A DNA stretch of 40,396 nucleotides from a virus, in the IMG/VR virus record IMGVR_UViG_3300003322_000435, positions 1-40,396 of that record; one strand, 5' to 3'. Shown here in pieces: positions 15,484 through 22,246 of the stretch. The translations under genes and the position numbers were made by a program. The notes under the pieces are model-generated. The model did not search any database. It was given only the letters and a program-made list of their open reading frames with translations, and was not told the DNA's origin. Numbering within the stretch: position 1 is the first letter of the stretch; each line of letters starts with the position of its first letter.

Positions 15484-15879
15484 TCAGCGCGGGGCTTGTT
15501 GAGACACAGCAGCAGCTGCGCCCATACCGCTATTGATTTGCGATTCAGATGCCGCGTACGAGATCAGCTTCCGGTCCCGGTCAAACTTAAAAACCACCGA
15601 GTTGGTGGTCATGTCCGAGCCGCCCGAAAATAGACCCACAACTGGCACAAATGTCGAGCCGCGGATCTTGTATTGAGCAAACGCATACACAAGAACACGC
15701 TCACCATCCGAAGTAACACTCGACGTCGTCGGCCCACCAAGTGCGCTGATCACATCCGTGTCGGTGGTGATACCCTTCTTGAAGCTCGCGAGCTGGGACT
15801 GCTGAACCTGCACACCGCTGGTCGTAGTGCAGCCGGCCGCTGCTATCCCGAGAACACACGCAAAGATTGCCGCTTTCAT
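15484..15879 (-). CDS. BamE/SmpA-like lipoprotein, putative moron inside the tail operon
   Basis: 131 aa from the second of two adjacent ATGs (15879), which is better spaced from GAGGG. It has a lipoprotein signal with lipobox AAAGC (Cys17). The mature part has the SmpA/OmlA (BamE-like) pattern: LASFKKGITTDTDVISALGG, then beta strands ERVLVYAFAQYKIRG and VVFKFDRDRKLISY. Its place between the tail chaperones and the tape measure is normally empty in lambda-like phages, and it carries its own terminator. This suggests a moron expressed in lysogens, perhaps altering the envelope or excluding other phages. That function is inferred. Confidence 0.7.
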   Translation of the reverse strand: MKAAIFACVLGIAAAGCTTTSGVQVQQSQLASFKKGITTDTDVISALGGPTTSSVTSDGERVLVYAFAQYKIRGSTFVPVVGLFSGGSDMTTNSVVFKFDRDRKLISYAASESQINSGMGAAAAVSQQAPR

Positions 15880-15923
15880 CATTCCCTCATCATTGTTGTT
15901 GATATAAGGAATGATGCCACAAA

Positions 15924-16277
15924 CTACTTTGGCGGCAGCCCGAACAGCGCAGCCCGCAGCAGGTTCGACTGCGCGACCGGATCCTCGAGCAGCACCGAAT
16001 CTTCTTCCTCTGGCTGCCCCTCGGAACGCCATGCGATGAAGTCCTCGGCCAGGTATGGCTCCGGCCGGGACTTGCTGTCCCGGTTGATGTTCGCCAGGAG
16101 CGCCGCCGCAGTCCCATGCCGCAGGTCCGCAATCATGTCCCCGAACGGCTCGAGCTCGTAGAACGCCATCCACTCAGTGAACTCGGCCGAGCTGATCTCC
16201 AGCTGCGCCTGGCGGACGCTCTTGCCTAGCTCTTTAGCGAGTCGGAACCAGAATCTCCGCTCTGGCCGCTCGCGGAG
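15924..16277 (-). CDS. T part of the G-T tail assembly chaperone (made by -1 frameshift)
   Basis: 118 codons to the TAG at 15924, read in the -1 frame of the G gene from the slippery heptamer. It has no start codon of its own in a proper context. Sequence FRLAKELGKSVRQAQLEISSAEFTEWMAFYELEPFGD is the hallmark of the T domain of lambda-like chaperones, which recruits the tail tube protein to the tape measure. It ends ALFGLPPK. The G-T fusion starts at 16624 and shifts at 16277-16283. Confidence 0.85.
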   Translation of the reverse strand, partial: LRERPERRFWFRLAKELGKSVRQAQLEISSAEFTEWMAFYELEPFGDMIADLRHGTAAALLANINRDSKSRPEPYLAEDFIAWRSEGQPEEEDSVLLEDPVAQSNLLRAALFGLPPK

Positions 16278-16624
16278 TTTTTTGCAGCGTCCTCGACCGC
16301 AGTGTTGCCGAGGCCGTTCAGGCGCATGGCCGCAGCCGCCGGCGCATCCAGGGATGCAGCGCTCTTGGCCTGCAGCGCCTTGATGTCTTCCATCGTGAAC
16401 AGCCGCGCGCCGCTCTCGTCGATGCAAGTGGCAGCGAGCAGGGCCGCCGAGAACTGGCCGACCGGGACGCTGCCGCTCTCGGACGCGATCGCCGCGCGGA
16501 ACTCGTCGCGCTCGACGCCGTTCATGACGCGCACGCGCACGGTGCCGCCCCACTGGGGGACGGGGACGTCCTCGTGCTTCAGGTCCAGGGCGGCGAGGAT
16601 TGCCGATTTCGAAAGCAGGCCCAT
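16226..16624 (-). CDS. Tail assembly chaperone (G-like)
   Basis: 132 aa from ATG 16624 (MGLLSKSAILAALDL). A GTG four codons upstream is less well placed. The body carries VPVPQWGGTVRVRVMNGVERDEF and the ATCIDESGARLFTMEDIKALQ region seen in phage tail chaperones of the XkdN/G type. It ends in an Ala/Ser-rich linker. It coats the tape measure protein and helps tube polymerisation. A fraction of ribosomes shift at 16277-16283 to make the longer G-T protein. The gene abuts the tail tube gene. Confidence 0.82.
   Translation of the reverse strand: MGLLSKSAILAALDLKHEDVPVPQWGGTVRVRVMNGVERDEFRAAIASESGSVPVGQFSAALLAATCIDESGARLFTMEDIKALQAKSAASLDAPAAAAMRLNGLGNTAVEDAAKNSASGQSGDSGSDSLKS
16277..16283 (-). 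other. Programmed -1 frameshift heptamer A AAA AAC
   Basis: The zero-frame codons AAA AAC, preceded by the last A of GCA, form the classic slippery heptamer A-AAA-AAC. A -1 slip continues exactly in the downstream T frame (next codon CTC). The site lies near the end of G, as in the lambda G/GT pair. Confidence 0.85.
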
Positions 16625-16626
16625 GG

Positions 16627-17259
16627 TCAGCTCCACACGACCGGGCCGCTGATCTTGGTGTCGACCTTACCCTTGAGCAGTGCGTTCACGGCGCCGGAGC
16701 TCGGGATCGACTTGACCAGGGCGCTGAACGTAGCCACGCTGCCGTCCGGCAGCGACAGCTTCATGCCGACCACGGCGCCACTGGTGCGCGCGGCGCGCAC
16801 GGCGATCTGGCCGTTGTCGTCCTTCAGCACCTTGACCTCGAAGCCAAACTTCCCTTCGTCGCGCAGGCCGCTGATGTATTCCATCGCGGTGCTGTCGAGG
16901 TCGGTCGAGTCGATGTCGGAGGCGGCGCCGTCGAAGCCATCGAAGGTCAGCAGGCCGTTAATCTTGGTGTACGCCGACGGTGTGGCGGTACCGCCGGCCG
17001 CGTAGACCAAGCCGGTCGTGTTGACATCGAGGAGGGCGAATGTGTCGGCAGTCGCGTTCGCGACGACGTGCGACTTGCCGTTCAGGACCGCCATCGTACC
17101 GCCGATATCGGCGAGGGCGACCACAGTCCCGTTGGTGAAGCCGTGGCCTGCACTTTCGACGATCGCGGGGAAACCCACGGAAATATCCGTGATGTTCTTT
17201 GCGGCGCCATCGCCAGTAGCGATGTGCAGGGTACTGCCTTGTGCAGAAATTCCGGGCAT
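16627..17259 (-). CDS. Major tail tube protein
   Basis: 210 aa. Beta-rich, with an N-terminal SAQGSTLHIATGDGAAKNI segment and an inserted small domain (about 35-95; TNGTVVALADIGGTMAVLNGK, repeated GT/GG turns) resembling an Ig-like/tube insertion. The FDGFDGAASDIDSTDLDSTAMEYISGL motif is shared by many siphophage tube proteins. It ends AVNALLKGKVDTKISGPVVW. It polymerises into the tail tube. It lies between the tail terminator and the chaperone genes, exactly where the tube gene is expected. Confidence 0.85.
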   Translation of the reverse strand: MPGISAQGSTLHIATGDGAAKNITDISVGFPAIVESAGHGFTNGTVVALADIGGTMAVLNGKSHVVANATADTFALLDVNTTGLVYAAGGTATPSAYTKINGLLTFDGFDGAASDIDSTDLDSTAMEYISGLRDEGKFGFEVKVLKDDNGQIAVRAARTSGAVVGMKLSLPDGSVATFSALVKSIPSSGAVNALLKGKVDTKISGPVVWS

Positions 17260-17315
17260 GTAATACCTCTCAAAAAATGCGCCGCGCGTCGCGGCAATGG
17301 TTGAAGCTGCAGGGC

Positions 17316-17732
17316 TCAGGCGGTGAGGCTGAGCCGATCAGTGCTGTAGTGGATCTTGTAGCGGGTGGTCACCATGCAGGCGTTGCCGTCGGCGCCGGCG
17401 AACACGGGGGCATTCGTGCCGACCTCCTCGACCAGGTAGATGCCGGGCGCGCCGAACTGCATGATGGCCGGGTGCGCCACTTCCATGACCTCGTCCGCCT
17501 CCTGATCGGGCGCGTCACCGCGCGAGACGACGCTGACGAGGATCTCGCAATGCCGCTCGGCGTCGTCGCCCAGGCTGTTGTCGATGTCCTCGGCGCCACG
17601 GTGGACGATCAGCACCGGACTTTCCTCGCGCCGAAATGCCACCGACATCGAGCGATCTACCCCGGCGGGGAACGCTGGAACCGCCTGCAGCCAAGCAATC
17701 AGGCCCTGGATGTAACTCTCGCGTGCGGTCAT
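17316..17732 (-). CDS. Tail terminator (gpU-like) protein
   Basis: 138 aa. It has an N-terminal helix (ARESYIQGLIAWLQAVPAFP), followed by alternating strands including PVLIVHRGAEDIDNSLGDDAERHCEILVSVVSR. The layout and size match gpU/minor tail protein U-like tail terminators, which cap the tail tube and join it to the head. It overlaps the FII-like gene start region by 4 bases. Confidence 0.7.
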   Translation of the reverse strand: MTARESYIQGLIAWLQAVPAFPAGVDRSMSVAFRREESPVLIVHRGAEDIDNSLGDDAERHCEILVSVVSRGDAPDQEADEVMEVAHPAIMQFGAPGIYLVEEVGTNAPVFAGADGNACMVTTRYKIHYSTDRLSLTA

Positions 17733-18037
17733 GGTTTGACCACCTCCAGCGCGGCGACGTAGAACGTGCCGTTGCCCTTTGCCGCAGGCGTCTGGCGAAC
17801 CTTGTAGTCGATCCCATCGATCCGCAGCACGTAGCCGCGCTGCAGCTCGATGTCGGCGGCCTGGTACTCGATGCTGTAGTCGGTGGTGTGCACCATCCCG
17901 TCGAGCACCACCTGGTCGGGCCGGGAGAAGCCGACGTCGAATGGCACAGCCACGCCATTCAGTGGCTGGTAGACCGCCACGTTCAGCATGCCGGCATCCC
18001 TGAAGGCCGGCCAGAAGACAGAAGCATCGAAGACCAT
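17729..18037 (-). CDS. Head-tail joining protein (gpFII-like)
   Basis: 102 aa. The C-terminal half ADIELQRGYVLRIDGIDYKVRQTPAAKGNG matches the RGDTLTIxGxxFxV layout of FII/head-tail connectors. The N-terminal part has a disordered-looking insertion as in FII. It should sit at the head-tail junction and receive the completed tail. The neighbours (decoration protein upstream, tail terminator downstream) agree. Confidence 0.7.
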   Translation of the reverse strand: MVFDASVFWPAFRDAGMLNVAVYQPLNGVAVPFDVGFSRPDQVVLDGMVHTTDYSIEYQAADIELQRGYVLRIDGIDYKVRQTPAAKGNGTFYVAALEVVKP

Positions 18038-18045
18038 GGGATGGC

Positions 18046-18378
18046 TTAGACGATGACTGCGTCGATCTTGATCACCGCCGTGGCGGCGCCGTTGGCCTTG
18101 GCCTCGGCGGCGACGCCGACACGCGTGTTACCGGCCGCGGTGGTGGTGAGCCGGTGGTTCGCCGAGTCCCAGTACAGAATCGCGCCTTGGGCGGCCACGT
18201 CGGTGGCCAGCACCGGCAGCTCGAAGACGCCAGCCGTCTCGAACTCGCCCGATTCGCCAGCGGCGACGTCGGCGACGGCAACGCCGAAGATCTTACCGAC
18301 CAGCATTGCCTGGCCGGCCAGGACTGCAGCGGCGGCCACGAGCGTCAGCGTGTGGCCTTTCTGGATGAAGTTTTGCAT
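18046..18378 (-). CDS. DUF2190 capsid decoration/stabilisation protein
   Basis: 110 aa. Short beta-rich protein with KGHTLTLVAAAAVLAGQAMLVG and the AVADVAAGESGEFETAGVFELP segment, characteristic of the DUF2190 family next to phage capsid genes. The family is thought to cement capsids in the place of lambda gpD. It lies immediately after the capsid gene. Confidence 0.8.
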   Translation of the reverse strand: MQNFIQKGHTLTLVAAAAVLAGQAMLVGKIFGVAVADVAAGESGEFETAGVFELPVLATDVAAQGAILYWDSANHRLTTTAAGNTRVGVAAEAKANGAATAVIKIDAVIV

Positions 18379-18456
18379 GTGGTTCCTATGAGATTGGAGA
18401 TTTCGGAAAAGCGATCCGGCCAGCCGCAGCTGGCCGACCTTGCGAACGAGCCGCGC

Positions 18457-19845
18457 TTACGCGCCGGCGTTCTTATACATGCCGCGCCAATCGATCGCCT
18501 TGGCGCCGAACACGTGGCGGGCCTTGATCTGCAGGCCGTCGACCTCGAAGCCCTGCCGGGTCTCGGTGAACAGGCCTTGTTCGCCTTCCAGGTACGCGTA
18601 CTCGATCGTGTCGACCAGCGCCGGGGTAGCCGACAGGTGCCACTCCTTGCCCTGGATGCGCGGGTCGACCACGACCTCCAGGCTGGTGTTGTAGTTCGGG
18701 TTGATGTCGCCCGCCTTGGCTGCCACGAAAGACGCCGAGGTGTACTTGTTCGCCGCGCTCTCGTTGTCCGGACCGACGATCAGGAACGACGGCGTCAGGT
18801 TGAGCACGCGGCCCTTGAGGCCGATCTGCTTGCGCATCGCGGCGCGACCGTCGCCGAGGGTCACATCGGTAATGGCGCCGGCCACAGCTGCCAGGTTGTC
18901 GTGGTCAGCGTGGAACAGGGCAGTGCCGTCCGACATGGCCGCAGCACCGGTCAGGATGCCGTAGACGATGTCGCCTTCGATTGCCGCCGCTTCCGCCGCC
19001 AGCGCCAGGGGAATGCGGTCGAACGCGCCCAGGTCGTCGTTGATGATCGTTTCCCAGGTCAGCGCCACGATGCCACCCCACTTGCCCAGCGAGTACTTCT
19101 CTGCCGAGTCGCCGAAGGTGATCATCTTGTATTCGCCGCCCTCCTTGATCTGCTTGAACGCAGCCGATTCGGACAGCTGGGTGCGCGCCACCTCGCGGAA
19201 GTCGGGCGCGGTGGACTCACGCGCCCAGCCGGTGAAAGTGCGCGGCTGGATGCCGTAGGCAGTGCGCAGCGTACGGTTCACGGTGCCGGCCAGGATCTGC
19301 GGGAAATCGCTGGTGGAGCTCATGCCCGCGCGGCCCATCATGTCGCGGTCCAGGTTCAGCGCCATCACCGCGATCTCGCGGCGCGACAGGCTCCGCGCGC
19401 TGCCGCCAGCCGCTTCGATCGACTCGCGAGCCATGTCCATCAAGGTCATGCCGCGGTACTGGCGGGCGGCATCCATGCGCTTGGTGTCGCTGCGGAAGGC
19501 GGCATTCGGGTTCGCGCGCAGGACGATGGCGTCGCCGATCGCGGCGCGGCGCATTTCGGTTTCATCGCTGACGGTCCGGATATCGGCGGCGCTGCGGGTC
19601 GGCGCGGCGGCGTCGCGCTTGGCTTTCTCGCGCAGCACGGCCATGCCGGCATCAGCTGCCGACATGTCGCGCTGGCCGATCAGCTGCTGGGCATATGCCT
19701 CGTCCAGGCCGCCGAGACGGACTGCCTCGCGGATGCCGGCCTGACGTGCTGCTTCTTGCGTTGCGCCTTCGGCGCGTGCTGCGTCGAGCTGCGCTTGGGT
19801 CGGAGCGTTCGACGACGCCGCCGGATTTCCTTGATCACCGGGCAT
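18457..19845 (-). CDS. Major capsid protein from nested in-frame start
   Basis: Same frame as the fusion protein. A strong RBS (GAAAGGAAAACACC before ATG 19845) precedes residue 219 (MPGDQGNPAASS). Re-initiation here gives a 462-aa protein comprising the scaffold-like region and capsid without the protease. This could set the needed excess of capsid over protease. That it is used is inferred from the RBS quality. Confidence 0.5.
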   Translation of the reverse strand: MPGDQGNPAASSNAPTQAQLDAARAEGATQEAARQAGIREAVRLGGLDEAYAQQLIGQRDMSAADAGMAVLREKAKRDAAAPTRSAADIRTVSDETEMRRAAIGDAIVLRANPNAAFRSDTKRMDAARQYRGMTLMDMARESIEAAGGSARSLSRREIAVMALNLDRDMMGRAGMSSTSDFPQILAGTVNRTLRTAYGIQPRTFTGWARESTAPDFREVARTQLSESAAFKQIKEGGEYKMITFGDSAEKYSLGKWGGIVALTWETIINDDLGAFDRIPLALAAEAAAIEGDIVYGILTGAAAMSDGTALFHADHDNLAAVAGAITDVTLGDGRAAMRKQIGLKGRVLNLTPSFLIVGPDNESAANKYTSASFVAAKAGDINPNYNTSLEVVVDPRIQGKEWHLSATPALVDTIEYAYLEGEQGLFTETRQGFEVDGLQIKARHVFGAKAIDWRGMYKNAGA

Positions 19846-20499
19846 GGTGTTTTCCTTTCTGGTTTGGGTGCCGGCGGCTGCCGGCGGGTGGTTGGAATCG
19901 ATACTGCGGGTGGTGAACTTACAGGGGCTGAGGCGGCCTTCGGGCATCTTCGGCGGTGGCTGGTCGATGCTGCGCACGCCGGCATCGGCATCGGCGCCGA
20001 TCGGCACGAGTGACACCTCGGTCGGCTCCCAATCGATCGCCAGGTAGGTCCAGGCGTCGCCCGGGTTGGCTGGCGGGATGCGCTCAAAGGCGTTCACCGT
20101 GTAGCCGACCGACACGTTGCCGATGATCTTATCGACCACGTCCTGGTAGTACGGCTCGACGTCGGTGCGCTTCGAGAACTCAGCAGAGGCGACGCCCTGG
20201 GCATCCTGCAGCTCTGCCGAGCGGATTACGCCAAGCACACTGCTGAGATCCCAGCGACTGTGCGTATTGAGCAGAGGTGCACGGCCGGACTGCAGCCGTC
20301 CCATACGCACGTGCTCGGGATCCAGACTCAGCACTTCGTTGTAATAGCGTTCGTTGTACCAGTCATAGCGGAGAACACCAGTGCCAGTGCTCCACACCAG
20401 GTCGACCATACGCGAGTCGGCATTCCCCGGCGTGATCGTCGCTTCGCGCGACATCAGCGGCATCTGCAGGGTCTGCGACTGTTCTTCAGGTTGCGGCAT
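18457..20499 (-). CDS. Prohead protease-major capsid fusion protein
   Basis: 680 aa. The first ~180 residues form a caseinolytic/U35-like prohead protease with His80 in NTHSRWD and Ser130 in IIGNVSVGYTVN. A scaffold-like linker (about 180-330; Ala, Gln and Arg-rich) follows. The rest is a HK97-fold capsid: FPQILAGTVNRTL, WETIINDDLGAFDRIP, then the GDIVYGILTG and ALFHADHDNL segments. Fusions of protease and capsid are a known class in Burkholderiales prophages. An internal RBS and ATG at 19845 can produce the capsid part alone. No separate scaffold gene is present. Confidence 0.88.
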   Translation of the reverse strand: MPQPEEQSQTLQMPLMSREATITPGNADSRMVDLVWSTGTGVLRYDWYNERYYNEVLSLDPEHVRMGRLQSGRAPLLNTHSRWDLSSVLGVIRSAELQDAQGVASAEFSKRTDVEPYYQDVVDKIIGNVSVGYTVNAFERIPPANPGDAWTYLAIDWEPTEVSLVPIGADADAGVRSIDQPPPKMPEGRLSPCKFTTRSIDSNHPPAAAGTQTRKENTMPGDQGNPAASSNAPTQAQLDAARAEGATQEAARQAGIREAVRLGGLDEAYAQQLIGQRDMSAADAGMAVLREKAKRDAAAPTRSAADIRTVSDETEMRRAAIGDAIVLRANPNAAFRSDTKRMDAARQYRGMTLMDMARESIEAAGGSARSLSRREIAVMALNLDRDMMGRAGMSSTSDFPQILAGTVNRTLRTAYGIQPRTFTGWARESTAPDFREVARTQLSESAAFKQIKEGGEYKMITFGDSAEKYSLGKWGGIVALTWETIINDDLGAFDRIPLALAAEAAAIEGDIVYGILTGAAAMSDGTALFHADHDNLAAVAGAITDVTLGDGRAAMRKQIGLKGRVLNLTPSFLIVGPDNESAANKYTSASFVAAKAGDINPNYNTSLEVVVDPRIQGKEWHLSATPALVDTIEYAYLEGEQGLFTETRQGFEVDGLQIKARHVFGAKAIDWRGMYKNAGA

Positions 20500-20511
20500 T
20501 GCTTACCTCAT

Positions 20512-20545
20512 AAAAAAATGCCCCGCTCGGCGTGCGCCGGCGAGG
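20512..20545 (-). terminator. Terminator between portal and capsid genes
   Basis: Minus strand: an 11-bp GC stem with one bulged A (CCTCGC-CGGCG / CGCCG-A-GCGGGG), then CATTTTTTT. It lies just downstream of the portal stop and before the protease-capsid start. It could reduce basal capsid expression or be overcome by antitermination. Confidence 0.7.
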
Positions 20546-20569
20546 CTGATATCGGGAAGGGGTTGCGCT

Positions 20570-22021
20570 CTACTGCTGGCCAATCATTTCTGCTGCGGTT
20601 GCGGCATCGATCAACCGCTGCGAAATCGCCGCATCGGAGTCGGTCAGGATGTCCAAAGCCTTGAGCTTCTTGCGCTCGGCCGCGATCTCGGCAAAGACCG
20701 TGTCAGGATCCTCGCCCATCTCGCGGATGGTCTCCGAGATGCTCTTCACCGTGCCACGGTGAGCCTCTTTCGCAGCCATCACGTCCTTCAGCGGATCGAC
20801 CCACTGCAGCTTCGGCATGGTCCACTTCATCGCCGTCACCGGCTTGCGTGTCTTGCCAGCGAGCCGGGCCACTTCCTGGAAGCGACGCCCGATCGGCGCC
20901 AGCACCATCGGCTTCAGGGCCAACCACTGTTCGGCCTTGATCATTTGGCGGAACTCCACCAGGCCGGCCCGGTAGCTGCTGAAGTTGAAGTTCGACAGGT
21001 TGCCCGTCATCTGCGAGTACATCACGCCCGCGCCGGCCGCGATCGCGTGCAGCTGCGTCTCGGTGTAGTCGCCGTAGCCGCCGCTCGATGCCGGATTGCC
21101 GAATTCGACGCCTTCCGAGTTCGAGACGTACTTGATCATCCCGGGTGCGACCTTCTCGTTCACGGCACGCGAGGTCTGCTTCACCTCGCTTCCCATTCGC
21201 ATCGACGTGTCGTCGGTGCGGACGAAGGCGACAAAGCATGACTCGATCTTCTTGCGCACCAGCTCGGCCTGTTCGTAATCCGCCAGGTCGCGCAGGCGCA
21301 GCAGCGAGACCGCCAGTTCGGACATGCCGCGCACCTGGCTGGGCCTACGCTTGCGGTAGTAGTGCAGCACCTCCGACGCGGGCACACGCTTGCTCTCGAG
21401 GCTGGCAAGCTGGTAGCTCGCCATCTCGCCCGGGTGCACGGGGAAAAGCCAATAAGCGACGCGCTGCCCGATCAGGTTGAACTCGACGCCGGCGATTGCG
21501 TAATTGCCGTTGGGTAGGGGCCCCATCTTGGTCGTATCGATGTGATCGGGCTCGAGCACCTGCAGCTGCAGCGGGACTTCGTAACCGTCGTCCGGCAAGC
21601 GCGACCGGAAACGGATGATCACCTCGCCGGCTTCGCGCCGCGTGCGGTGCGCCAGGTCGATCAACCCGTTGAAGTCCAGCTGGCCGTCGGCGTCGCAGTA
21701 TTCGCACCAGTCATCCCACAACTGCTGGTCCGGCGCTTTGGCCACGATGCCGTCGCCGACCGTGTTGACGCACAGCGTCTCGATCGCCTTGGCGGCGTAC
21801 TCGTTGTTGCGCACCACGTCCCGGCAGCGGTTGCGCACCCGGGACAGCGCCGGCGCGATCTCGACGTTTGCGCTGCCACCGTTGGCGATCCAGCCATCGG
21901 TCCGGCGGCCGACCTTCGCAGCGTCGTATCCGCGCATCAGCTCGAGCGCATTGCGCGCCTGGGCCCTGCGCACGCCCGCCATCGGGTTGATCATCCCGAC
22001 AAGTTGGTCAATCAGGTTCAT
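20570..22021 (-). CDS. Portal protein (lambda gpB family)
   Basis: 483 aa. Typical lambda-family portal: N-terminal MINPMAGVRRAQARNALELMRGYDAAK, then RNRCRDVVRNNEYAAKAIETLC, LWDDWCEYCDADGQLDFNGL, the ILHYYR-like EVLHYYRKRRPSQVRGMSELAV segment, and LSNFNFSSYRAGLVEFRQ near the clip and stem region. The dodecamer forms the DNA entry channel at the capsid vertex, where terminase docks. The gene starts one base after the gpW stop. Confidence 0.9.
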   Translation of the reverse strand: MNLIDQLVGMINPMAGVRRAQARNALELMRGYDAAKVGRRTDGWIANGGSANVEIAPALSRVRNRCRDVVRNNEYAAKAIETLCVNTVGDGIVAKAPDQQLWDDWCEYCDADGQLDFNGLIDLAHRTRREAGEVIIRFRSRLPDDGYEVPLQLQVLEPDHIDTTKMGPLPNGNYAIAGVEFNLIGQRVAYWLFPVHPGEMASYQLASLESKRVPASEVLHYYRKRRPSQVRGMSELAVSLLRLRDLADYEQAELVRKKIESCFVAFVRTDDTSMRMGSEVKQTSRAVNEKVAPGMIKYVSNSEGVEFGNPASSGGYGDYTETQLHAIAAGAGVMYSQMTGNLSNFNFSSYRAGLVEFRQMIKAEQWLALKPMVLAPIGRRFQEVARLAGKTRKPVTAMKWTMPKLQWVDPLKDVMAAKEAHRGTVKSISETIREMGEDPDTVFAEIAAERKKLKALDILTDSDAAISQRLIDAATAAEMIGQQ

Positions 22022-22022
22022 A

Positions 22023-22244
22023 TCAGTCCCGGCTAAAAGTCATCAGCGCGCCCGGGCCACGATTCGACAGCGGGGAAGCGCCGAGCTGGCCGGAAGCGAT
22101 CAACTCCGCACGAACGATGTTCCTGGCCTGGACCAGTTCGCCCACGCTGCGGTAGTCGACACGCTTGCCGTCGTAGCTGACCGAGGTCTGGCCGGACGCC
22201 ATTGCTGCTTCGAGCGCGTTGAGTTGAGTGAGTGTGAATGCCAT
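22023..22244 (-). CDS. gpW-like head completion protein
   Basis: 73 aa. Small alpha/beta protein with the gpW pattern: AFTLTQLNALEAAMASG helix, VSYDGKRVDYRSVGELVQARNIVRAEL, and a short end. In lambda gpW fills the portal channel after packaging. It is wedged between terminase and portal, its normal place. Confidence 0.85.
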   Translation of the reverse strand: MAFTLTQLNALEAAMASGQTSVSYDGKRVDYRSVGELVQARNIVRAELIASGQLGASPLSNRGPGALMTFSRD

Positions 22245-22246
22245 GT

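Noticed and set aside
13677-15536. Long plus-strand open frame opposite the tape measure gene
   Set aside because: It is an antisense shadow produced by GC-rich codon bias; composition is Arg/Leu/His-rich with no domain and no RBS.
18154-20013. Long plus-strand open frame opposite the capsid gene
   Set aside because: Same reason: antisense of a well-supported capsid fusion gene, with low-complexity Arg/His/Gly composition.
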